Origin: Acholeplasmatales bacterium
GTDB lineage: Bacteria > Bacillota_I > Bacilli_A > Acholeplasmatales > Anaeroplasmataceae
Assembly: GCA_900767915.1 (NCBI GenBank)
Contig: CAAGAX010000013.1
Span: 1 to 47,619, forward strand
Length of the DNA: 47,619 nt
Direction: 5' to 3'
In this document: piece by piece, positions 6,189 to 14,220 of the stretch
How the letters are laid out: each line of letters starts with the position of its first letter
Numbering within the stretch: position 1 is the first letter of the stretch
The notes under the pieces: generated by a model
The model's database searches: none
What the model saw: only the letters and a program-made list of their open reading frames with translations
Told to the model about the DNA's origin: nothing
Made by a program: the position numbers and the translations under genes

Positions 6189-8609
6189 TTACCTCATCTT
6201 TCTATATGCTTCATAATTTAAATAATATAAATTTGTTTCATCATTATAGTAAATATCAGATGAATTAATATATTGTAGAATCTTATTTTCTAAAATAGAT
6301 ATACCATAAAGCTTTTTTAAATCCTTAATAATATCAGCTAAATACATATAATATTTAGGTTCAATAATTTGTTCAATTAAATTAACAAATGTTAAGCTAT
6401 TAGATTTTCTAGTTCTAAAGATATATTCATTTAAGCATAAAATATTCTTATAAATAAAGCTATCAGATATTTTTAATACACTAGAATAAAATAATTTAGA
6501 CAAATTAAATTCAAATAATTTATGAGTAAATCCCTTATTAATAAGACTATCTATTGTAAAAATATCATCCTCATAAACAAATTCATTTATAGATGAAATA
6601 AAGTCTAATAATAATTCTTTAGTAATTCCTAAATCATTAAGCTTTTTAGATGTATAATACTTATTTTTAGAATATTCAATTAATTCTAAATTATTACATT
6701 TAGTATTAACTAAATTATTGAAAGCTAAAATAGTCATCAATCTTGAATCAGCTAAAGATAAATCCAATTCATCATTAATTATTATTGAATTAAAATAATT
6801 CTCTAAAGATAAGCTACTTCTTAAAATATAATTACCATATAAATCAAAACCAAATTTATTAATATTAGCTTTATTTAAAAAATAATCATAAAATAATATA
6901 TTATTTTTACTAGCTAATAAGGATATATCAGAAACAAAATAAAAATCAGCAGTTAAAAGTTTCTTATACTGTTCTACTATATTACCTGATAATTCTGGTA
7001 AAGGAATAGTGAATGTTTGATTTTGATAATAAGGAGAAAAAGTTTTAGTAACATAATTAGAAAATGATTTTTCATTAACTCCATATATATTAGAATATTC
7101 TTTCTTAAAATCAGCTAAAGTAACAGGAGATAATTCAAATAATAGTGTCTTAATTTGATTATTTCTATTACCTCCATTTAAATTAATAATAGGCTTTCTA
7201 CTAAATTCCATTATACTTCTATTATTAGTTTTACGTAATATACTATAAAGCTCATATTCATCTAAAATATCAAATGATTTCATTACTAAAGTATTTGTAT
7301 CATAAATATATTTAGTAGATATTTCTACATCTCCATAGCGAATTAGCTTTATGTTATTATAAAATGTATCAATATCCATATTAGTGATATCATAATATCT
7401 ATATCCATCCTTAGAATTAATAAGCTTCATTGAATTAGTTACTAAATCATTAATAACTAAATCAGTTATATTTAATTCCTCATGAAATAAATCAAACCAA
7501 TATTTTTTATATTCATTAGCTATATCTTCTGATTTCATAGAATTAATTATTGAAGAAGAAAAGCAATCAAAAATATCATTTACATTTTTCAATACAGATT
7601 TACTATTAATAAAAGCATATTTTCCTATAGTATTTTGAACTCTAATTTTTGTAGCTTGTGATACTCTAGGATCTTCTAGCATTTCAATAATTCTTCTATT
7701 TCCTCTAGGCTTTTTATTAATTAATTCAATATAACGAAATACTCTAGTATCAGTTTCAAAGATTTTACAAAATTCATCAATAGTAAATGAATAGGTATTA
7801 TAAAAATCTAAATAATCTTGTTCTATAACATAAGGTAATGGATATTTAGTAATTATTTGTTTAGCATTTTGTCTTGAAATTTCATATTTATCTTGAATTT
7901 TATCTAAATCTAAACCATTTAAATAATCTATTAAAATAAGACTATTTTTATCCTTTGGTAAACTAAATATGAACTCATCAAGTGTAAGAGGCTGCTTCTT
8001 AATTCCAAATAGTGATACCTCAATATAGCCCTTATCTATTAAATGATTTAATGCTTTATCAAAAATATGATCATATTTATAATAAGCTTCAATTTTTTCT
8101 AATAGCTCAGAATCAGATATATAATCTTCTGGTAATAGTTTTAATATCTTCTTTTCTAATCCCTCAATATAATTTTGATTAGCTTCTAATTTAATAATAT
8201 ATTCTTTAATATATTTATCATTCATATCAATAGAATAATCATATTGTAAAGCATTTCTTAGCTTTTTAATAATAGAATCAGAAATACCTAATTCAGCTAA
8301 ATAATCATCTGGCAATAAATTAAATTCAAAGATATATTTTATATTTTTATCTAATAAAATATCTATTATTCTTTCAGATATTCCATTTATAGCTAATGCA
8401 TAAATCATTAATGGGGTATTAGCTATTAAGGAAATAGAATTTTTAATATTCTCTAAAACATCCTTCTTTTTAATATTATATTTTAAACTTAATTCATCAA
8501 TAGATAAATTGGTTAAATCTTCAATAAATAAAGAGTCCTTCCATAATTTTATTATAGTATTTAAAGAAATATTATAGTTACATAAATTAAATAAATATAA
8601 ATTATTCAT
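6189..8609 (-). CDS. 806-aa protein of unknown function with sigma-region-4-like helix-turn-helix
   Basis: The best start is the ATG at 8609 (MNNLYLFNLCN), preceded by GGAGG at five bases; an ATG ten codons earlier has no ribosome site. I do not recognise a full-length family. Visible pieces: about residues 90-125, two short helical repeats (FNLLPDDYLAELGISDSIIK) resembling the helix-hairpin-helix of the RNA polymerase alpha C-terminal domain; about 240-265, GLDLDKIQDKYEISRQNAKQ, close to sigma-factor region 4 (L.EIG..Y.VSRERVRQI); then about 500 residues rich in Ile, Asn, Lys and Tyr. There are no membrane segments, Walker motifs or nuclease motifs. It probably binds nucleic acid. It heads an operon with the nitroreductase and MATE exporter and is divergent from rubrerythrin. 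Confidence 0.75.
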   Translation of the reverse strand: MNNLYLFNLCNYNISLNTIIKLWKDSLFIEDLTNLSIDELSLKYNIKKKDVLENIKNSISLIANTPLMIYALAINGISERIIDILLDKNIKYIFEFNLLPDDYLAELGISDSIIKKLRNALQYDYSIDMNDKYIKEYIIKLEANQNYIEGLEKKILKLLPEDYISDSELLEKIEAYYKYDHIFDKALNHLIDKGYIEVSLFGIKKQPLTLDEFIFSLPKDKNSLILIDYLNGLDLDKIQDKYEISRQNAKQIITKYPLPYVIEQDYLDFYNTYSFTIDEFCKIFETDTRVFRYIELINKKPRGNRRIIEMLEDPRVSQATKIRVQNTIGKYAFINSKSVLKNVNDIFDCFSSSIINSMKSEDIANEYKKYWFDLFHEELNITDLVINDLVTNSMKLINSKDGYRYYDITNMDIDTFYNNIKLIRYGDVEISTKYIYDTNTLVMKSFDILDEYELYSILRKTNNRSIMEFSRKPIINLNGGNRNNQIKTLLFELSPVTLADFKKEYSNIYGVNEKSFSNYVTKTFSPYYQNQTFTIPLPELSGNIVEQYKKLLTADFYFVSDISLLASKNNILFYDYFLNKANINKFGFDLYGNYILRSSLSLENYFNSIIINDELDLSLADSRLMTILAFNNLVNTKCNNLELIEYSKNKYYTSKKLNDLGITKELLLDFISSINEFVYEDDIFTIDSLINKGFTHKLFEFNLSKLFYSSVLKISDSFIYKNILCLNEYIFRTRKSNSLTFVNLIEQIIEPKYYMYLADIIKDLKKLYGISILENKILQYINSSDIYYNDETNLYYLNYEAYRKMR

Positions 8610-8725
8610 AAAAACCTCCATTAGAAACGTTATAATCATACCTTATTTTATCATATTTTTAAATTTGTTTCTATAATAATGAATAAGTGATACAAATAAA
8701 TACCAAAATATAAAAGGTGATATTA

Positions 8726-9268
8726 ATGATATTAAAAGGATCAAATACAGAAAAAAATCTTTATACAGCCTTTACTGGTGAAGTACAAGCATATGCAAAA
8801 TATCAATTCTTCGCAGAAAAAGCAAAAGAAGATGGATATGAACAAATCTATGAATTCTTTAATTATACAGCATTAAATGAATTACAACATGCTAAGCTAT
8901 ATTTTGAGTTACTAGACTTTTTAGGTGATACTCAAGAGAATTTAGAGAATGCTGTTAGAAGTGAAGCATTTGAATATAATGATATGTATAAAAAATTCTA
9001 TGATGAAGCAATTAAGGAGGGGTTTACTCAAATTGCTAGATTATTTCAAGGAATTGGAGCTATTGAGCATTCTCATGAAATGAGATTTAGTGCTTTATTA
9101 AATAATATAGAAAATGATAAAGTATTTAGTAAAGAAAATAGTGTAATGTGGGAATGTAGAAATTGTGGACATATTCATACTGGAAAAGAAGCTCCTAAAG
9201 TATGTCCTATTTGTAAAGAACCTATTGCTTATTTTCAGGTATATAATAATACATTCAAAGAAAAATAA
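8726..9268 (+). CDS. Rubrerythrin (diiron peroxidase with rubredoxin domain)
   Basis: About 180 aa. Residues 1-140 form the ferritin-like four-helix diiron domain with the carboxylate ligands in FTGEVQAYAKYQFFAEKA, ALNELQHAKLYFE and GIGAIEHSHEMRF. The C-terminus is a rubredoxin-like iron site, WECRNCGHIHTG and VCPICKEP (two CxxC pairs). Rubrerythrin reduces hydrogen peroxide in anaerobes with electrons from NADH-linked carriers. The ATG at 8726 is preferred over the in-frame GTG at 8717 because AAAGGTGAT ends about four bases before it. The diiron-rubredoxin order is the classical one. It is followed 52 bases later by a methyltransferase in the same direction. Confidence 0.95.
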   Translation: MILKGSNTEKNLYTAFTGEVQAYAKYQFFAEKAKEDGYEQIYEFFNYTALNELQHAKLYFELLDFLGDTQENLENAVRSEAFEYNDMYKKFYDEAIKEGFTQIARLFQGIGAIEHSHEMRFSALLNNIENDKVFSKENSVMWECRNCGHIHTGKEAPKVCPICKEPIAYFQVYNNTFKEK

Positions 9269-9320
9269 TTAGATTAAATAATTATAATCATTTATAATAT
9301 ATTCAGGTACGGTGATATTT

Positions 9321-9920
9321 ATGATTGATGATAATTATTTTGATAAATTACTTAAAATTAAAACTAGTGGTAGAGATGATATAGATGCTGATCCATTAAA
9401 GTTTCCTTATGAACCTACTCCATATAGTATACTTGAAAGATTAGCTAATAGTGGATATATTACAAAGAAATCTACATTATTAGATTATGGATGTGGAAAG
9501 GGAAGAGTAAGTATTTATATTACTCATCAAACGGGATGTAAAAGTATTGGAATAGATTATAATGAAAGATTATTAAAAAAAGCATTAGAAAATATTAAAG
9601 ACTTTAAGGCTAAAGCAAAAATTAGCTTTGTTCATTCTAATGCAAGTGATTTTATTTTACCTAATAATGTTAATTGTTGTTATTTCTTTAATCCTTTTTC
9701 AGTAGAAATACTTAATGATGTAATAAATAGGATTTATGAATCATTTACTAGCTTTAATAGAAATATATTTTTATTCTTTTATTATCCTTCTAATAAATAT
9801 ATTAATTATTTAAATGAAAAAAGCTTCATAGAAAAAGTTGATGAAATAGATTGTAGTGATATATTTAAAAATGATGAAAAAGAAAAAATATTAATATTCG
9901 CAATAAAGGGCACTAAATAG
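9321..9920 (+). CDS. Class I SAM-dependent methyltransferase
   Basis: 199 aa. The Rossmann-type motif I LLDYGCGKGRVSIYI (about 54-68) and the acidic end of strand 2, IGIDYNERLLKKALEN, bind S-adenosylmethionine. Motif IV is CYFFNPFS, with Asn-Pro-Phe rather than the usual Asp/Asn-Pro-Pro, so the substrate is unclear; an NPF form is seen in several small-molecule or protein methyltransferases. The ATG at 9321 follows GGTGAT, better than the GTG at 9312 chosen by simple extension. Its stop codon lies inside a perfect palindrome shared with the convergent DUF523 gene. The target is unknown. Confidence 0.82.
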   Translation: MIDDNYFDKLLKIKTSGRDDIDADPLKFPYEPTPYSILERLANSGYITKKSTLLDYGCGKGRVSIYITHQTGCKSIGIDYNERLLKKALENIKDFKAKAKISFVHSNASDFILPNNVNCCYFFNPFSVEILNDVINRIYESFTSFNRNIFLFFYYPSNKYINYLNEKSFIEKVDEIDCSDIFKNDEKEKILIFAIKGTK

Positions 9921-9927
9921 TGCCCTT
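9906..9927. terminator. Shared convergent terminator hairpin
   Basis: AAGGGCACTA and TAGTGCCCTT form a perfect 10-bp stem with a 2-base loop. The TAG of the methyltransferase and the last bases of the DUF523 gene (stop at 9926-9928) lie within it. Only modest T-rich tracts follow on either side, so efficiency is uncertain. Confidence 0.6.
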
Positions 9928-10363
9928 ACTCTTTTAATAATGATTCAATTTCATTTTCAGAATATACAACAATATTATTAGAGGATAATAACCTTGTCGT
10001 AATTCCCATACCATTTATTAGATTTTTAGTAAATGTACCATCATATATATACTTTACTCCACAGGAAGGAGATTTTTCCTTTAGTAAAGCCTTTTTACAA
10101 TTATAGCGTAATGCTAAATTTAAGGCTAATTGAGCACCTCTATTATATTCTTCAGTAACATCCTTCATTTTTTTATTAATAATCTTATCATTAATAATTT
10201 CAGAGGGATCTCTAGGAATAGAAAGTCCACCCATTACCTCTGGACAAATAGTAATTATATTATATCTTTCTTTAATTTTTTCAATTAAAGGGATATAATT
10301 ATTTTTTCCATTATATTTAGTATTTTCACCTAATAAGCATGCTGAAACTAATAAATTTTCCAC
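9926..10363 (-). CDS. DUF523 family protein
   Basis: 145 aa, normal size for DUF523. The family signature is present: VSACLLGENTKYNG at the N-terminus, then CPEVMGGLSIPRDPSEI, then ALLKEKSPSCGVKYIYDGTF, with conserved Cys at about 9, 40 and 100. The function is not established; conserved cysteines hint at metal or sulfur chemistry. The start is GTG at 10363, whose first base is the last base of the purA stop (TAGTG), so it is translationally coupled to purA. I know of no functional reason for that pairing. Confidence 0.88.
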   Translation of the reverse strand: MENLLVSACLLGENTKYNGKNNYIPLIEKIKERYNIITICPEVMGGLSIPRDPSEIINDKIINKKMKDVTEEYNRGAQLALNLALRYNCKKALLKEKSPSCGVKYIYDGTFTKNLINGMGITTRLLSSNNIVVYSENEIESLLKE

Positions 10364-11646
10364 TAATTAAAGAATTCCTTTAAACAAATAGTTTGCTTAC
10401 GATCAGGTCCTACTGAGAAAATAACAACTTCTATTTTAGTTAATTCTTCTATCTTACGTATATAGTTTTTAGCATTTTCTGGTAATTCATCAAAGCTTTT
10501 TACATGAGTAATATCCTCATTCCATCCTGGTAATGTAACATATATTGGCTTACATCTTTCAAGTTCATTTAAAGTAGCTGGAATAGTATTAATAATTTTT
10601 CCATCTAATTCATATGCATAGCATATTTTTAATTCCTTTAATCCACTTAATACATCAAATAGCATTAAAGATAAATAATTGATTCCAGATACTCTTCTAG
10701 CATAATTTAAAGCTACACAATCTAAATATCCAACACGTCTAGGACGTTTTGTAACTGTACCATATTCATGACCACGCTCACGAATATAATTAGCTAATTC
10801 ACCATCAATTTCAGTAGGGAAAGGACCTTCACCAACACGTGTAGTATAAGCCTTACAAATACCTAAAACATTTTGAATATTTCTAGGGGCAATACCATTA
10901 TTTAATGGAACTGAAGAACCAGTAGGTGATGATGATGTAACATATGGGTATGTACCATGATCAACACAAAGCATTACACCCTGTGCACCTTCAAATAAAA
11001 TCTTTGAATTCTTTTCAATTTCTTCTTCTAATAATAAAGAAGTATCACATACAAATTTCTTAATCTCTTGACCATATACCACATATTCATTATATATATC
11101 ATCAAGTTTGAATGGCTTTTCACCAAGCATTTCTAACTCTTTATTTTTAATTACAAGTACATCTTTAAGCTTTTCTTTAAAGATTTCAGGATTAATTAAA
11201 TCTGCAATTCTAATTCCAATTCTATTAACCTTATCAGCATAACATGGACCGATACCACGCTTTGTTGTTCCTATCTTTTTATCGCCCTTTAAATTTTCAT
11301 AAGCACCATCTAATGCTTCATGATATGGTAGGACAACATGAGCTCTATTAGAAACAAATAATTGATAATTTGTGATTCCTCTAGCTTCTAATCCCTTAAG
11401 CTCCTCTAGCATTTGTTTAGGGTTAATAACCATACCATTTGCCATTACATTTTTAATTTTTGAATTAAAAATTCCAGAAGGAATACTTCTTAATGCAAAT
11501 TTTTCACCATCAAAATAAATAGTATGTCCAGCATTATTTCCACCCTGACTTCTAACAACAACATCAGCCTCTTGTGCTAAATAATCTGTAATTTTTCCTT
11601 TTCCTTCGTCTCCCCATTGAGAGCCAACAACAACTAATGTACTCAT
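10363..11646 (-). CDS. purA: Adenylosuccinate synthetase
   Basis: 427 aa, full length. It joins IMP and aspartate with GTP to form adenylosuccinate, the first committed step to AMP. Hallmarks: the phosphate-binding GSQWGDEGKGKITDYLAQ at residues 8-25, NAGHTIYF, GTTKRGIGPCYADKVNRIGI, FEGAQGVMLCVDHGTYPYVT, GICKAYTTRVGEGPFPTE and the C-terminal SVGPDRKQTI. The ATG follows GGAG with eight bases between. A TATAAT at 11688-11693 lies about 40 bases upstream. Co-translated with the DUF523 gene. Confidence 0.98.
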   Translation of the reverse strand: MSTLVVVGSQWGDEGKGKITDYLAQEADVVVRSQGGNNAGHTIYFDGEKFALRSIPSGIFNSKIKNVMANGMVINPKQMLEELKGLEARGITNYQLFVSNRAHVVLPYHEALDGAYENLKGDKKIGTTKRGIGPCYADKVNRIGIRIADLINPEIFKEKLKDVLVIKNKELEMLGEKPFKLDDIYNEYVVYGQEIKKFVCDTSLLLEEEIEKNSKILFEGAQGVMLCVDHGTYPYVTSSSPTGSSVPLNNGIAPRNIQNVLGICKAYTTRVGEGPFPTEIDGELANYIRERGHEYGTVTKRPRRVGYLDCVALNYARRVSGINYLSLMLFDVLSGLKELKICYAYELDGKIINTIPATLNELERCKPIYVTLPGWNEDITHVKSFDELPENAKNYIRKIEELTKIEVVIFSVGPDRKQTICLKEFFN

Positions 11647-11687
11647 ATCTTTTTCTCCATAATCTAAATATTTTAAGACCGTAAGTT

Positions 11688-11716
11688 ATTATACTAAAAT
11701 ATGAAAGGAAATGCAA
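11688..11716 (-). promoter_or_regulatory. Possible sigma-A promoter of purA
   Basis: On the minus strand TTGCAT (11711-11716), 17 bases, then a perfect TATAAT (11688-11693). The -35 is poor and the -10 strong. The leader would be only about 35 nt, leaving no room for a riboswitch. Confidence 0.45.
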
Positions 11717-11752
11717 TTAATTTAAGAAACATAAAGAATAAATATTATTCAA

Positions 11753-11776
11753 GTTAATTTTATAGTTAAATTCCGC
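11753..11776 (+). repeat. 24-bp dispersed repeat (IS30-end-like), copy upstream of purA
   Basis: Identical to 4216-4239 and in the same orientation, related to the 38-bp repeat at the window edges. The next bases form a small palindrome GCTATATAGC. It lies 60 bases upstream of the purA -10, so it may be an insertion scar rather than a regulatory site. Confidence 0.55.
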
Positions 11777-11954
11777 TATATAGCTCTCACTTTTTTCCTT
11801 AAAATTATAAGTATGCTCTACTTTATTGTAAATTATGTATAATTAACTTAAATATGTTTAAAAGTTCAAAAAAGAAAATTCAAGTCTAGAAAATAATTAT
11901 GAGTCCTATTAAGGATATAACTAAGGTTTTTTTTACTTCGATTCATATAAAAAA

Positions 11955-12016
11955 AATAAATTAAAAAAGTTGATTTCTACTTTATTCTTCAGTCACGAAA
12001 ATAAGTAAAAATCAAC
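11955..12016 (-). terminator. Terminator of the HD-GYP gene
   Basis: Arms GTTGATTTCTACTTTATT and AATAAGTAAAAATCAAC (11969-12016) pair with one mismatch. On the minus strand the stem runs into TTTTTTAATTTATTTTTTTT. Confidence 0.75.
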
Positions 12017-12069
12017 AATAAAACCTGTTTTTATTATTTAGAACTATTTATTTTTTTAGTTTCTTTTTA

Positions 12070-13368
12070 TTATTCATCAAATATATCAGTTTTAGCATTA
12101 GGATTATTAAAAAGCTCTAATAAAGCTTCAGATCTAATTAATTCAGCATACTCTGATTTCATATCATTATATTCAGCTAAAACAATCTTTTCCTTTTCTT
12201 TAGCATTTTCCATAATAAATTCATAATTATCTATAAAATGATTTACTATACGCTTATCAAGCTTTCCTTTTTCAGCATTCTCCTCAAGAATTTCAATAAT
12301 ACTTTCTGAATCAAAGCTTTCCTTATAGCTTCTTCTACAATATAACGCACTAGCTACATCACTAATTGTAATAATCTTATCACCAATAGATAAATCAATT
12401 TCTCTTAATCCTCTAGGATATCCACTTCCATCAAGCTTTTCATGATGATTAGAGGCAATTTCAACTATTTTATAAGAAAAACAACTTTCTAATATATCCT
12501 TTGTATATTCTACATGCTTTCTCATTATTTTAAAATCCTCATCAGATAATCTTCCTGGATAGCATAAAATAGATTTAGGTATTCTAATCTTTCCAATATC
12601 ATGTAATAAAGATGCTAAATATATTTCATTAATTTGGCTTTCAGCAAGTCTAGATAATTTTGCTAAATCATAAGCTATACTAGCTGTAGTTACAGTATGA
12701 GCTAATGTTTCATGATTATGGAATTCAAAAGAAAAGTTAGTTGTATCAATAAAACCTAATAAATCCTCATTTGTAAAATCTCCATATTTAACTATATAGC
12801 TTGATACCTCATAGGCAAATAATGTACTACCATTAGAATTAAGCTTTTCTAATATATCAGTTTGTGTTTTTAATAGCTTTATCATTCTTCTTATTTGTTG
12901 AGGATGTAATGTATCAGATGTATCATGCTTTAATAATTCTTCTATTTCACTTTGACAATATTCCTGATAATCATACATTACTACTTGATTTACTAATGTG
13001 ATTAATAAACCATTATAATAATCCTCATTATCAAAGCCATTAATATATTTAGCCTTATAAAATAATAAAGGCTTACTATCTTCTCTAAGTGGCGAACAGT
13101 TTTTTAAAAATGTATAGCTTGATGCCGCTCTATATGCCAAATTTTCCTTAGGAATAGATTCATCCTGATAATATGATCCTATATCCTTTAAAAGAGTTAA
13201 TAAAGCTAGCCTTGCTCCCTTTTTAGGCTCAACCTTATAAAATTCACAATATCTTTTCATAATAAAGGCAGATCTAATACCACTATCAACATAAACATTA
13301 TTTATTTCATTTAAAACCTTACGCAAATACTTAAAAATAGTACTTCCATTAAAATAATAATTTTGCAC
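12070..13368 (-). CDS. HD-GYP domain protein (cyclic-di-GMP phosphodiesterase-like)
   Basis: 432 aa. The C-terminal half carries a complete HD-GYP domain: LLHDIGKIRIPKSIL (about 253-267), KHVEYTKDIL, then NHHEKLDGSGYPRGL (about 309-323) and ISDVASAL. The HD metal ligands and the GYP motif are intact, so it may hydrolyse cyclic dinucleotides. The N-terminal ~200 residues are helical with no recognised sensor domain and no membrane segment, implying a cytoplasmic enzyme. The start is a GTG after GGCGGTGAG; a good promoter lies at 13394-13422 and a terminator follows, so it is a single-gene unit. No GGDEF cyclase is in this window. Confidence 0.88.
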   Translation of the reverse strand: MQNYYFNGSTIFKYLRKVLNEINNVYVDSGIRSAFIMKRYCEFYKVEPKKGARLALLTLLKDIGSYYQDESIPKENLAYRAASSYTFLKNCSPLREDSKPLLFYKAKYINGFDNEDYYNGLLITLVNQVVMYDYQEYCQSEIEELLKHDTSDTLHPQQIRRMIKLLKTQTDILEKLNSNGSTLFAYEVSSYIVKYGDFTNEDLLGFIDTTNFSFEFHNHETLAHTVTTASIAYDLAKLSRLAESQINEIYLASLLHDIGKIRIPKSILCYPGRLSDEDFKIMRKHVEYTKDILESCFSYKIVEIASNHHEKLDGSGYPRGLREIDLSIGDKIITISDVASALYCRRSYKESFDSESIIEILEENAEKGKLDKRIVNHFIDNYEFIMENAKEKEKIVLAEYNDMKSEYAELIRSEALLELFNNPNAKTDIFDE

Positions 13369-13393
13369 TATAACTCACCGCCCCTTAAGAAAA

Positions 13394-13422
13394 ATTATAT
13401 ACTTTTATTTAAAAGCTTACAA
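13394..13422 (-). promoter_or_regulatory. Sigma-A-type promoter of the HD-GYP gene
   Basis: On the minus strand TTGTAA (13417-13422), 17 bases, TATAAT (13394-13399), about 25 bases before the GTG start. Confidence 0.7.
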
Positions 13423-13476
13423 GTAAAAATGAAATAAAAAAATTAATTTTTCATAATCTAATATTCTATAACTAAT

Positions 13477-13504
13477 AAAAAAAAGAAGGCTTTAATAAAC
13501 CTTC
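13477..13504 (-). terminator. Terminator of the 74-aa membrane protein gene
   Basis: GAAGG (13485-13489) and CCTTC (13500-13504) arms with an A+T loop; eight Ts follow on the minus strand (13477-13484). Confidence 0.7.
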
Positions 13505-13515
13505 CCTTTTCATTA

Positions 13516-13740
13516 TTAAGCTAAGATTAAATGATTGAATAATAAAACCCAAACAAGGTCAATCCAACCAAATGGAACACCAAAAATTAAAACAACAACT
13601 GCCACTATAATATCTAGTACGTTCTTTGTCTTAAGAGCCTTATCCCATCTTACTACTATCTCTGTAATCCAGTTAACAAATGGAATAATTAATAGTAGAA
13701 TTTGAACTAATCTTGATTGACTGTTAAACCACTTTTGCAT
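13516..13740 (-). CDS. Small membrane protein of unknown function
   Basis: 74 aa with two hydrophobic segments: about 11-30 (LVQILLLIIPFVNWITEIVV) and about 42-73 (LDIIVAVVVLIFGVPFGWID and onward). A short charged linker RWDKALKTKN lies between them, so it forms a membrane hairpin. GGAG lies about nine bases upstream of the ATG and a terminator follows. It resembles generic small two-helix membrane proteins; no function can be assigned. It probably shares a transcript with the 57-aa frame at 13768-13941 and the promoter at 13979-14006. Confidence 0.7.
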   Translation of the reverse strand: MQKWFNSQSRLVQILLLIIPFVNWITEIVVRWDKALKTKNVLDIIVAVVVLIFGVPFGWIDLVWVLLFNHLILA

Positions 13741-13767
13741 TTCATTTATCTCCTTTTTTTAGTTTAC

Positions 13768-13941
13768 TTATATTTTAAAACAAATGAAGAGAAAATTAAA
13801 GAGATTTTGCTTATTTTGTATAAATTTATTAAAAATTATTATTTTTTTAACACCATTAGCTACAGATATAAAAACAATATAAAACCTACAATTTCCTCTA
13901 GTATATGATAAGCTAAAATTATCATTTAGTTTTGTCATCAT
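13768..13941 (-). CDS. Candidate 57-aa small protein
   Basis: The frame begins MMTKLNDNFSLSYTRG and ends FNFLFICFKI, 57 aa. It has AAGGA five to six bases before the first ATG and a promoter-like pair (13979-14006) about 40 bases upstream; the 74-aa membrane protein gene follows in the same direction 27 bases later. The C-terminal half is basic and hydrophobic (VKKIIIFNKF and onward). No family is recognised. An opposite-strand frame covering the same bases lacks a plausible start. Coding status is uncertain because in such A+T-rich DNA a 57-codon frame can arise by chance. Confidence 0.42.
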   Translation of the reverse strand: MMTKLNDNFSLSYTRGNCRFYIVFISVANGVKKIIIFNKFIQNKQNLFNFLFICFKI

Positions 13942-13978
13942 TTTTTCCTTTATAATATTTTTGGTTGATAGAATCTAT

Positions 13979-14006
13979 ATTATAATAGATATTTTTATTT
14001 TACCAA
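13979..14006 (-). promoter_or_regulatory. Promoter for the 57-aa/74-aa small protein unit
   Basis: On the minus strand TTGGTA (14001-14006), 16 bases, TATAAT (13979-13984). Confidence 0.5.
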
Positions 14007-14070
14007 AAGCTACTATTTTTTAATTATTACCTAGCTAGCATACATTTTTATATAAGGCTTATTCTAACAT

Positions 14071-14101
14071 AAAAAAACTGTCAGCAATAATTACCAACAG
14101 T
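14071..14101 (-). terminator. Terminator after the aminopeptidase unit
   Basis: Arms ACTGT (14077-14081) and ACAGT (14097-14101) extended by a partly paired GC/GG core; on the minus strand seven Ts follow (14071-14077). Confidence 0.7.
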
Positions 14102-14135
14102 CTCAAACAAGATTCTTTTGAACCTAATTTTTTTA

Positions 14136-14213
14136 TTAATTCATTAAAGCAAAACAACAAATAATAGTCACAGTTAATACTACTAACAATAAAAAAATAA
14201 TAAATTTTCTCAT
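14136..14213 (-). CDS. Candidate 25-aa hydrophobic microprotein
   Basis: The frame MRKFIIFLLLVVLTVTIICC (first 20 residues) plus FALMN starts seven bases after the aminopeptidase stop and ends 34 bases before the terminator at 14071-14101. It is a basic N-terminus followed by one membrane-spanning stretch with a Cys pair, as in single-pass microproteins or leader-like peptides. A weak AGGTAG overlaps the end of the aminopeptidase gene. It is below usual annotation size limits. Function unknown; it could anchor or modulate something at the membrane, or be spurious. Confidence 0.45.
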   Translation of the reverse strand: MRKFIIFLLLVVLTVTIICCFALMN

Positions 14214-14220
14214 AATCTAC

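Larger units (their letters stand above)
11647..12069. other. Intergenic region between purA and the HD-GYP gene
   Basis: No gene was found. It holds the purA promoter (11688-11716), the 24-bp IS-end-like repeat (11753-11776) and the HD-GYP terminator (11955-12016). The 11780-11950 part is A+T-rich with only very short open frames lacking ribosome sites. Confidence 0.6.

Noticed and set aside
11647..11752. Purine riboswitch upstream of purA
   Set aside because: The likely promoter leaves a leader of about 35 nt, too short for one, and no purine aptamer core was found.
13717..13908. Plus-strand frame of 63 codons
   Set aside because: No ribosome site; overlaps the 74-aa membrane protein start and the 57-aa frame on the opposite strand.
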